DNA of 64,000 nucleotides from an uncultured Bacteroides sp. GTDB taxonomy: Bacteria > Bacteroidota > Bacteroidia > Bacteroidales > Bacteroidaceae. Location: the NCBI GenBank assembly GCA_949285025.1, contig CASDXG010000079.1, forward strand, positions 104,037-168,036. The letters are read 5' to 3'. Within the stretch, counting starts at the first letter, position 1. The number at the start of each line of letters is the position of its first letter. Shown in pieces: positions 35,141-42,320 of the stretch. The notes beneath the pieces were generated by a model. That model ran no database searches. It was given only the letters and a program-made list of their open reading frames with translations, and was not told the origin of the DNA. The position numbers were made by a program, and so were the translations under genes.

Positions 35141-36889
35141 TTATTGTTTGAAGCGTACATACGCTTTTATTGTTCCATATTCTCCGGTGCTTGTTTTTTC
35201 GACAGGGCGGATTGTATAGGTGCCTACAGCTGCCGGGATAATAAAGGTTTCGGCATAGTGTACAATAAACGGTTCGAAATCATCGGTCGGACTTTCAACG
35301 ACAGCTTCAGAACCTTCTACTAAATTTAGAACATTTACGCCATTTCCGGTATGATGGGTAACGGGTTTGGAAAACCAATGTCGTCGTGTTTCAATAAATT
35401 CGTTTTCGTGAAGTCCGGTTCTCTCTTCGCGCCATCCGTCACCTTCTGCGATTAATTGTATCTGGTTGACTAAATTTTGTCTGACAAAATCTGTTTGTCT
35501 TTCCCATTGAATCACGTGAGAGCCATGCATTATATTAATTGGTCTTGGCTTGCCGTCTAAGCCTAATCGCCCCCAATCCCAGAGCTTAAAAGTGAAAAGA
35601 CTGGGCGTTGCACTAATTTCCAGTACCATAGCACCGGCTCCCGAGCAGTGGATTGTGCCTCCCGGTATCAGGAAATGATCGTGTTTTTGGGCAGGCCATT
35701 GATTGACAAATTCGTTTACATTAAAAGGCTTACCTGTTTCTTGTGATTTGTTTAGCTCAGCTATCATCTTTTGGGCATCGACGTTTGTCTTCAATCCTAA
35801 AAATACGGTAGCTCCTTGTTGGGCATCCAGCAGGTAATAACTTTCGTCTTGTGTATAATAGATACCGAATGTGTCGCGGATATATTGTGTAGTGGGATGT
35901 ACCTGTAGACTTAAATTTCCTCCGTCAATGGTGTCGAGGAAATCGAAACGAATCGGGAAATCCTGGCCGAAACGAGCTTCCACAGGAGCACCTAACAGGT
36001 CTCGTGTTTTGTAAAATACCAAATTATTGGCAGGAATTTCAAATAATATGCCCTGAACCTTGAGGTAAAGGCTGTTTTCTTCCGGTACGCAATCGAAGCA
36101 CCAGCCGTAATTTTTTTGTTCGGGATTAAGGTTGCATACAGCTTTCATCCATTGTCCTCCCCAAGGAGCCGGGTCAAAAAATGGAACTACGCGGAAAGGT
36201 TTGTGGGCGGTCTTGTCCAAACCTTTGCGTAAGGTTGCTCCGGTAATCATTTTAGGGATGTGGGGAATATGTGTGTCCATCCAATAATCTGCGATAGGCA
36301 ATAATTTCTTTTTCAGGTTATCACATAGTATCCAGTCCACGAAATACCCCCGTTTATAGTGGTACGATGCATCTTCGTTGCTGTTTTCCACCCCTATACC
36401 GTTTATTTCATGACGGCGGGAGCGCAACTGTATTTCCCATCTTGCCATGTCTATATAGATAATTCTATCGGCAAAAGGGGCAACAACTGCGGCACCGTGC
36501 CCGAAAACAATAATTAAACCTTGAGTAGATTCAATCATTTTGCGGGCATGTTGTACTTTCTCTTCTTCAAAAAAGTCGTTGTAAGAAAAGTGAGAACGGT
36601 AACCAAATAAACGATCGTCTGTAACGTAGGGGTAGGTCATCGTTTCGATTTCACGTGGCGATTTAAACACTGTTTTTGTGTCTAACCACAAATCCGGCTG
36701 CAGCTTTTTAAATTCATCGGCAATATTATTATAATGCACCCCTTGATAACATTCTATTACAACGATACACGATGATTTGTTTGTTGCCGGGTATGCGTGC
36801 ATTAATTCTTTTCTTATTTCTTCCCATCCTTGCCATAAATTACCTGTGACTTCGGTTGATGGTGACTTGTCGTAATTACTTTCTCTCAT
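35141..36889 (-). CDS. manA: Class I mannose-6-phosphate isomerase with extra N-terminal domain
   Basis: Interconverts mannose-6-phosphate and fructose-6-phosphate. The C-terminal part (about 235-582) is a cupin PMI: PWGGQWMK, the zinc region NLSLQVHPTTQYI, and FLIPGGTIHCSGAGAM. The first 230 or so residues are not part of a normal PMI (about 300-400 residues); they look like a kinase-type nucleotide-binding fold (SSCIVVIECYQGVHY, then LIIVFGHGAAVV and RIIYIDMARWE) but without a Walker A Gly-Lys-Ser/Thr. It heads a tight operon with ROK, GH92 and MFS. No promoter box was seen in the 110 nt upstream, so transcription may come through from the DUF362 gene. Confidence 0.88.
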   Translation of the reverse strand: MRESNYDKSPSTEVTGNLWQGWEEIRKELMHAYPATNKSSCIVVIECYQGVHYNNIADEFKKLQPDLWLDTKTVFKSPREIETMTYPYVTDDRLFGYRSHFSYNDFFEEEKVQHARKMIESTQGLIIVFGHGAAVVAPFADRIIYIDMARWEIQLRSRRHEINGIGVENSNEDASYHYKRGYFVDWILCDNLKKKLLPIADYWMDTHIPHIPKMITGATLRKGLDKTAHKPFRVVPFFDPAPWGGQWMKAVCNLNPEQKNYGWCFDCVPEENSLYLKVQGILFEIPANNLVFYKTRDLLGAPVEARFGQDFPIRFDFLDTIDGGNLSLQVHPTTQYIRDTFGIYYTQDESYYLLDAQQGATVFLGLKTNVDAQKMIAELNKSQETGKPFNVNEFVNQWPAQKHDHFLIPGGTIHCSGAGAMVLEISATPSLFTFKLWDWGRLGLDGKPRPINIMHGSHVIQWERQTDFVRQNLVNQIQLIAEGDGWREERTGLHENEFIETRRHWFSKPVTHHTGNGVNVLNLVEGSEAVVESPTDDFEPFIVHYAETFIIPAAVGTYTIRPVEKTSTGEYGTIKAYVRFKQ

Positions 36890-36999
36890 AAGCTGAGTTT
36901 GCTAAAAAATATGCTTATATAAACTGCTGTGAAAACAGGAAAAGTTCCAGTACAGGTTGAGTATCAACTGAAAGGTATGCGGCTTCTTTTACCATTCTT

Positions 37000-38010
37000 T
37001 TAGTCTAACCTTATTAAATCATATTTACAGCTTCCTAATCCGAGTTGCTCGGCATATTCAAGATTGTGTATCCCGTTTCGTGATTCTATCCGTTCGATAA
37101 GGTCGGCTTTTCCTTCATCTTTCGAATTGTATACCATATCAATGCAGGCACGATCCAAAGCAACCGGATCAAGCGATGCCAGGATTCCTATGTCATTCAT
37201 TTTCGGTTCTTCCGGAGTTGCGACACAATCGCAGTCGACCGACAGCTTATTTGCGACGTTTATATACAGTATTTTATCTCCGACATGGTCAATGATTGCT
37301 TCAGACGCCTCAGCCATTGCTTCCAGGAAATCGTTTTGCGGAGGAATATTATTCCATACCTCTACTACATCTTTTGTTTTTCCTGCCGAGTGAATCCATG
37401 CTTTGCCGCCCGATGAGGCGATTCCGATGGAAATGTTTTTCATTGCTCCTCCGAAACCGGCCATAGGATGGCCTTTAAAGTGGGAAAGAACAATGGTAAA
37501 ATCGTAGTTCAGATAATTTTTTCCCACAAAGTCTTCCTTAAGATGCCGGCCTTTTTTGACCGGAAGCGGAATTTCTCCATCGGCATCCATGATGTCAACA
37601 GGAGCAATGGCGGTAAAACCGTGTTCTGCAGCTGCTCTTAAATGATCTTGCGTGTTGGTGCGTCCGCCTCCGTAAGCGGTATTACATTCTATAATTGTTC
37701 CGTTTACCTGTTGGACCAAATCTTTTATTAATTGGGGATCAAGGTGATTTGTATTTCCGGGTTCTCCGGTAGAAAGTTTGATGGCAACCTTTCCTTCGGC
37801 ATTACGTCCCAATGCATGGTAAATTCTTACGAGATTTTCCGGAGATATTTCTTTAATGTAGTAGACTTTTGATTTGTTGCTCTCGGACTTAGACCGTGAA
37901 AATGCATGGTTTCTCCCTTGTACGTATTCCATTCGACCGGTTATTCCTACAGCCATTAATGTGGCTAATGAGGATTTTAACCATGACCTTCTTGACATTT
38001 TTCTGCTCAT
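37000..38010 (-). CDS. DUF362-domain protein with Tat-like signal
   Basis: A 336-residue protein with an N-terminal SRRSWLKSSLATLMAVGIT signal that resembles a twin-arginine leader. The body is DUF362: GKVAIKLSTGEPGNTNHLDP, then NTAYGGGRTN, HFKGHPMAGFGGAMKN and DPVALDRACIDMV. Some DUF362 proteins carry ferredoxin domains; this one has no clustered Cys. The function of the family is not established. It lies 110 nt upstream of the mannose operon on the same strand and may or may not share its transcript. Confidence 0.8.
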   Translation of the reverse strand: MSRKMSRRSWLKSSLATLMAVGITGRMEYVQGRNHAFSRSKSESNKSKVYYIKEISPENLVRIYHALGRNAEGKVAIKLSTGEPGNTNHLDPQLIKDLVQQVNGTIIECNTAYGGGRTNTQDHLRAAAEHGFTAIAPVDIMDADGEIPLPVKKGRHLKEDFVGKNYLNYDFTIVLSHFKGHPMAGFGGAMKNISIGIASSGGKAWIHSAGKTKDVVEVWNNIPPQNDFLEAMAEASEAIIDHVGDKILYINVANKLSVDCDCVATPEEPKMNDIGILASLDPVALDRACIDMVYNSKDEGKADLIERIESRNGIHNLEYAEQLGLGSCKYDLIRLD

Positions 38011-38095
38011 GTTGTGTCTTATTTAGAGATATCGTTGTTTCGATTCTGTCGGGTTTTTATATTATATATGCTGGTTTGAGGTAAAAGAATGTGCG

Positions 38096-38395
38096 TTATT
38101 GGACAAACGGCCCGATAACATTCAGTAAATCTGCTTTGGAGATTGCACCGCTTTGCCTCCAAAGGATTTGTCCGTTGCGCACCAGCATTAAAGTGGGAAC
38201 CGATTGTATCCGGTATTGTTCTGCGGTTTGCCGGTTTTTGTCTATATCTATTTTGATGATACGTACCTTATCTGTGAGTACTTTTTTTACTTGTTCCAAG
38301 ACGGGATGCATGATGTTGCAAGGTTGACACCATGTGGCAAAGAAATCTACAAGTACAAGTTTGTCTCCGGATATTATATCGTTGAACGTTTCCAT
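38096..38395 (-). CDS. trxA: Thioredoxin
   Basis: A 99-residue thiol-disulfide protein of the thioredoxin fold without signal peptide, so cytosolic. The active site is WCQPC (Cys23, Cys26) in place of the usual WCGPC; the cis-proline region SVPTLMLVRNG and the strand VLVDFFATW are present. The Gly-to-Gln change inside the loop should alter the redox potential. A glutaredoxin-like gene is 142 nt upstream on the same strand, and a -7 box lies between. Confidence 0.88.
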   Translation of the reverse strand: METFNDIISGDKLVLVDFFATWCQPCNIMHPVLEQVKKVLTDKVRIIKIDIDKNRQTAEQYRIQSVPTLMLVRNGQILWRQSGAISKADLLNVIGPFVQ

Positions 38396-38510
38396 TGTGG
38401 TCGGGTTTTAAGTATTGGTCGGTCTGGTGATGAAAATACGGTATTCTTTTCGGGAATCTGTCTGTATGTTTTTACCGGAATATATGCATCCGGTGAGAAA
38501 AAAAACGAGA

Positions 38511-38518
38511 CAAAAATA
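38511..38518 (-). promoter_or_regulatory. Probable -7 box of trxA
   Basis: TATTTTTG on the minus strand. The leader would be about 109 nt, which is long, so this call is weak. Confidence 0.35.
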
Positions 38519-38537
38519 ATGTTTTTGCTTGTTCCTT

Positions 38538-38840
38538 TTAGCATCCGCTTCCGTCTAAACGGCAGGATGTTCCTTTTTTTTCTCTTGAGTTTGGAATTAG
38601 CCCGGCTTCTTCCGGCTTTAATGTTATATGACCGTTCTCCAGGACGAAGCATGGAATTCCGATTGTTCCCGCTCGTTTGACGGCATCAAAAGCCGGGTCT
38701 GAATCGCGTAGATGTAAAAACGCTTTCAGATTCTTTACATGTGAGCCGATGTCAATTATTTCATAACCGCTATTCCCTTTAACCTGTTCTTCAATGAATT
38801 CACAATCGGGACAGGTACTCATACTAAAGATTTTAATCAT
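38538..38840 (-). CDS. Glutaredoxin-like protein with C-terminal Cys pair
   Basis: A 100-residue thioredoxin-fold protein: IKIFSMSTCPDCEFIEE with active-site Cys10 and Cys13, and a cis-Pro region TIGIPCFVLENG. The end SCRLDGSGC brings two more cysteines (93 and 100). It probably reduces disulfides or handles a metal or persulfide; targets are unknown. The start at 38840 is chosen because the -7 box at 38871 puts transcription start near 38864, inside a longer in-frame extension. Confidence 0.75.
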   Translation of the reverse strand: MIKIFSMSTCPDCEFIEEQVKGNSGYEIIDIGSHVKNLKAFLHLRDSDPAFDAVKRAGTIGIPCFVLENGHITLKPEEAGLIPNSREKKGTSCRLDGSGC

Positions 38841-38870
38841 ACATATAAATGTTATATTGGGCTTATTGGG

Positions 38871-38878
38871 CAAAGTTA
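38871..38878 (-). promoter_or_regulatory. Probable -7 box of the glutaredoxin-like gene
   Basis: TAACTTTG on the minus strand, start near 38864, 24 nt before the ATG at 38840. Confidence 0.5.
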
Positions 38879-38997
38879 CGGAAAAACGAGTAATTTACGG
38901 TAAATAATGCGCCGAAATATATTCTATAAAATTATTGGAATATTCAGGGGAAGATGAAATAATTGCCATTGTTATCTTTATTGAGATTCGTTTTTAT

Positions 38998-39005
38998 TAC
39001 CTTCG
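38998..39005 (+). promoter_or_regulatory. Weak candidate -7 box of nadE
   Basis: TACCTTCG differs from TAnnTTTG at one base. It would give a leader of about 115 nt. The region 38879-39128 shows no gene. Confidence 0.25.
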
Positions 39006-39128
39006 CAAAAGAAAAAAGGTTGGAAAAGGTTTCGGATTATGGATTACGTATTGTGCTGTATTTTCGATTCTTTTCTTTAAGAGTAGTATGTTTGTTCATT
39101 GAAAGCAATCAAATAAGCGTTTATCTAT

Positions 39129-41060
39129 ATGGATTTTGGTTTCGTAAAAGTTGCGGCAGCTATACCTTCGGTGAAAGTAGCCGATTGCCGATATAATGCA
39201 GAACAGGCAGAAAGTTTAATCTGCGAGGCTGCAAATAAGGGAGTGCAAATCATTGTGTTTCCGGAATTGAATCTGACAGGTTATTCATGCGGAGACTTGT
39301 TTGGACAGACTTTATTGTTGGAACAGGCTGAAAAGGCGCTGGTGCAGGTACTGGATCGTACGCGGCAGTTGGATATAATTTCTATATTGGGGATGCCTGT
39401 GCCGGTAAAAGGGACATTGATGAATTGTGCTGTCGTGATTCAAAAAGGCAAGATATCAGGAGTCGTTCCCAAAACATATCTTCCTAATTATAAGGAGTTT
39501 TATGAGCAGCGCTGGTTTGCTTCTGCCGTGACATACGAAGGAAATATGACTGTTTGTTTGGGCGGTCAACAAACTCCGATGGGAAAAAATCTGTTGTTTA
39601 AGTCGCAGGACGTGTGTTTCGGTATCGAATTGTGCGAGGATGTATGGGCTGCTATTCCTCCGAGTTCTGTATTGTCCTTGAAGGGAGCTGAAATTATATT
39701 TAATTTATCTGCCGATACGGAAAACATATGCAAGCATCAATATTTGTGTTCTTTGCTGGCGCAACAGTCAGCGCGCTGCCTTTCCGGGTATGTGTTTGCT
39801 TCAAGTGGTTTTGGAGAATCCACAACCGATGTTGTGTTTGCCGGTAATGCATTGATTTATGAAAATGGGGTATTGCTTGCCAGATCTGAACGTTTTTCTT
39901 TCAATCCGCAGTTGGTGATAAGTGAAATTGATGTAGAACGTTTGCGGACGGAACGTTTGCAGAACACAACATTTGCCGCAAATGTACAGCAATATGGCAA
40001 TTCTTTATCTACGATTATTCCGTTAGAGAGCACATCTGCGCGGGAATTGGTATTGACGCGTGATATTGATCCGCATCCTTTTGTCCCTTCCGGCAATAAA
40101 TTGTTGGATGAACGTTGTGAAGAGATCTTCTCCATTCAGATAGCAGCCTTGGCCAAACGTTTGGTACATACCGGATGTAAAACGGTAGTAGTCGGTATTT
40201 CCGGAGGGCTTGATTCCACGTTGGCCTTGCTGGTATGCGTCAAGACGTTTGATAAACTGGGTATTTCCCGTAGCGGGATCATTGGCATTACGATGCCGGG
40301 ATTCGGTACGACCGGACGGACACACCGTAACGCGATGGAATTAATGCGGTCGCTTGGTGTAACATCTCATGAAATCAGTATTTGTGATGCATGTTCTTTG
40401 CATTTTAAGGATATCGGACATGACATAAGTATACACGATGTTACTTATGAAAACGTGCAGGCACGTGAACGGACACAGATATTAATGGATTATGCCAATA
40501 AGGTTGGTGGATTGGTAATAGGGACAGGAGATCTTTCGGAATTGGCATTGGGGTGGGCAACTTATAACGGTGACCACATGTCAATGTATGGAGTGAATGC
40601 CGGAATTCCCAAGACGTTGGTGCGCTATTTGGTTCGGTGGGTTGCGGAGACAAGCGTAGATCCGGATTCGCGTGCCACATTGTTCGATATAATAGACACG
40701 CCGATTAGTCCGGAATTGATACCGGCAGACGAACAGGGTAATATTAAACAAAAGACAGAAGACTTGGTAGGTCCTTATGAACTTCATGATTTCTTTTTGT
40801 TTCATTTCCTGCGTTTCGGGTCACGTCCGGCAAAAATATATTATTTGGCGTGCCGGGCCTTTAAAGAATCATACGATGATAAGACGATAAAAAAATGGTT
40901 GACCAATTTCTTTCGGCGTTTCTTTGCTCAGCAGTTTAAACGTTCTTGTTTGCCTGACGGGCCTAAAGTTGGCTCGGTCTCGTTAAGCCCTCGCGGTGAC
41001 TGGCGAATGCCCAGTGATGCCAGTGCGGCATTATGGTTGCAGGAATGTGAAAACCTTTAG
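39129..41060 (+). CDS. nadE: Glutamine-dependent NAD+ synthetase
   Basis: Last step of NAD synthesis: amidates nicotinic acid adenine dinucleotide using glutamine. The 643-residue protein joins an N-terminal nitrilase-type glutaminase domain, with the triad Glu46 (FPELNLTGYSCGDLF), Lys115 (PKTYLPNY) and Cys169 (GIELCEDVW), to a synthetase domain with the ATP loop GISGGLDSTLAL (about 355-366) and GTGDLSELALGW. All key residues are present. It is a single gene with a long upstream gap. Confidence 0.95.
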   Translation: MDFGFVKVAAAIPSVKVADCRYNAEQAESLICEAANKGVQIIVFPELNLTGYSCGDLFGQTLLLEQAEKALVQVLDRTRQLDIISILGMPVPVKGTLMNCAVVIQKGKISGVVPKTYLPNYKEFYEQRWFASAVTYEGNMTVCLGGQQTPMGKNLLFKSQDVCFGIELCEDVWAAIPPSSVLSLKGAEIIFNLSADTENICKHQYLCSLLAQQSARCLSGYVFASSGFGESTTDVVFAGNALIYENGVLLARSERFSFNPQLVISEIDVERLRTERLQNTTFAANVQQYGNSLSTIIPLESTSARELVLTRDIDPHPFVPSGNKLLDERCEEIFSIQIAALAKRLVHTGCKTVVVGISGGLDSTLALLVCVKTFDKLGISRSGIIGITMPGFGTTGRTHRNAMELMRSLGVTSHEISICDACSLHFKDIGHDISIHDVTYENVQARERTQILMDYANKVGGLVIGTGDLSELALGWATYNGDHMSMYGVNAGIPKTLVRYLVRWVAETSVDPDSRATLFDIIDTPISPELIPADEQGNIKQKTEDLVGPYELHDFFLFHFLRFGSRPAKIYYLACRAFKESYDDKTIKKWLTNFFRRFFAQQFKRSCLPDGPKVGSVSLSPRGDWRMPSDASAALWLQECENL

Positions 41061-41155
41061 GAGGCATGTAGGGGAAAATACCTATTTATGGGGATTTTTT
41101 ATTATCGGATAATACTTTTTCTTTGTAACGGTTTAATAAAATAGATTTGATTACA

Positions 41156-41665
41156 ATGAAAAAGATTGGAATTTTTTACGGTTCGACAACTGGAACCTGC
41201 GAGGATCTGGCAAATCGGATTGCAGATAAACTGGAAGTGTCTGCTTCGGATGTACATAATGTTGAAGCGTTGAGTGTTGATTTAATATCCGGTTATGATG
41301 TGCTTTTGTTGGGGAGTTCAACGTGGGGAGACGGTGAGTTACAAGATGACTGGTACGATGCGTTGAAAAAGATGAAGACGGCAGATTTGTCGGGAAAAGA
41401 AATCGCATTGTTCGGTTGCGGAGACTCTGAATCTTATGGCGATACATTTTGTGATGCAATCGGTGTGTTGTATAACAATTTGCGGGATACGGGATGTACA
41501 TTTATTGGGAATAAAGTAAGTACAGATGGGTATTCGTTTTCTTCTTCTGCTGCAGTGGAGGACGGTATGTTCGTAGGCTTGGCTCTTGATGAAGTGAATG
41601 AAAGCGATAAGACTCAAAAGCGTATAGATTCTTGGATTACAGACATAAAAAAGAGTTTGCAGTAA
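41156..41665 (+). CDS. fldA: Flavodoxin
   Basis: A 169-residue FMN-binding electron carrier that replaces ferredoxin under iron shortage. The FMN phosphate loop GSTTGTCEDLA is at residues 9-19; the two flavin loops are near SSTWGDGELQDDWYD and GCGDSESYGDTFCDA. It has the length of the long-chain form with the extra loop. The ATG at 41156 is used rather than a TTG 9 nt earlier. It is 28 nt before the DUF2023 gene, with a shared terminator downstream. A near-match -7 box (TTTCTTTG) lies at 41118-41125. Confidence 0.92.
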   Translation: MKKIGIFYGSTTGTCEDLANRIADKLEVSASDVHNVEALSVDLISGYDVLLLGSSTWGDGELQDDWYDALKKMKTADLSGKEIALFGCGDSESYGDTFCDAIGVLYNNLRDTGCTFIGNKVSTDGYSFSSSAAVEDGMFVGLALDEVNESDKTQKRIDSWITDIKKSLQ

Positions 41666-41693
41666 ATCTGTTCCACAAAAAAACGTTGAATTT

Positions 41694-42059
41694 ATGCAGG
41701 AGCCCAATATTTTTCCGTCAGAACTAAAAGTCTTTTTTAATCATATATATGAGTTTAAAAAAGGAGTCAGGCAAATGGTACTTTATACCGTGAACCGTAA
41801 ATATGAAACATTGGCAGTTGAACGTTTGAAGAAGCAAAACATTGATTACCTTGTACTACCAATCGATGGAAAAAAGATTAATCTTTTTTTCGGAAAACCG
41901 GAGTGTATTCATGCAATTCGCTGTATGATAACTCGCCCGTTGAATCGGTTGACTCCGGAAGAAGACTTTATTCTTGGTGCAATATTGGGATATGATATTT
42001 GTGCTCAGTGTAAACGTTATTGTACACGAAAGGGAAATTGTAGTTTAAAAGATTCCTAA
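41694..42059 (+). CDS. DUF2023 family protein with C-terminal four-Cys motif
   Basis: A 121-residue protein of the DUF2023 family, found next to flavodoxin genes in Bacteroidota. Its function is not known to me. The N-terminal and middle parts form a small alpha/beta domain (VLYTVNRKYETLAVERLK, DYLVLPIDGKKINLFFG). Near the C-terminus is a C-x2-C-x3-C-x5-C group (CAQCKRYCTRKGNC) that could hold zinc or an Fe-S cluster. Co-transcription with fldA and the Cys group together suggest a role as a flavodoxin redox partner or a sensor; this is inference. Confidence 0.82.
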   Translation: MQEPNIFPSELKVFFNHIYEFKKGVRQMVLYTVNRKYETLAVERLKKQNIDYLVLPIDGKKINLFFGKPECIHAIRCMITRPLNRLTPEEDFILGAILGYDICAQCKRYCTRKGNCSLKDS

Positions 42060-42092
42060 AATATTCTAAGACTGCTGTTTCAAATTGGCAGA

Positions 42093-42171
42093 GGACGGAA
42101 ATGTTCTGAATCTATTTGCGGATATTATGCTATGCAGATGGAATTTAAGAATATTTCCGTCCCACTTTTTT
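42093..42171 (+). terminator. Long two-tier hairpin terminator after fldA-DUF2023
   Basis: GGACGGAAATGTTCT (42093-42107) pairs over 15 bp with AGAATATTTCCGTCC (42148-42162), one G-T wobble. Inside the 40-nt loop ATTTGC pairs with GCAGAT. CAC and a six-T run follow. It looks like a terminator, though the outer stem is unusually wide. Confidence 0.65.
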
Positions 42172-42254
42172 GTCGTATATATTGCAGGGAATATGAATAT
42201 ATTGTTCATGATTTTATGGAAAGGAATGGTTCTTTTTCGGATTTTGATGTGTTC

Positions 42255-42288
42255 TTTGTGGGGAAGCAATGAATTATTTTTATCTTTG
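42255..42288 (+). promoter_or_regulatory. Promoter of addA-addB
   Basis: TTTG at 42255-42258, 22 nt, then TATCTTTG at 42281-42288: both parts of the Bacteroidota promoter. The start would be near 42295, 26 nt before the ATG at 42321. Confidence 0.65.
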
Positions 42289-42320
42289 TTTCCTAACTGA
42301 ATGATTTCTGTAACTTGTTT

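Noticed and set aside
38204-38680. 158-codon plus-strand frame across the trxA/glutaredoxin region
   Set aside because: It overlaps both thiol proteins antisense, and both of those have clear CxxC motifs.
39039-39080. 13-residue leader-like frame before nadE
   Set aside because: No codon bias or terminator structure suggests attenuation, and NAD synthesis is not known to use a leader peptide.
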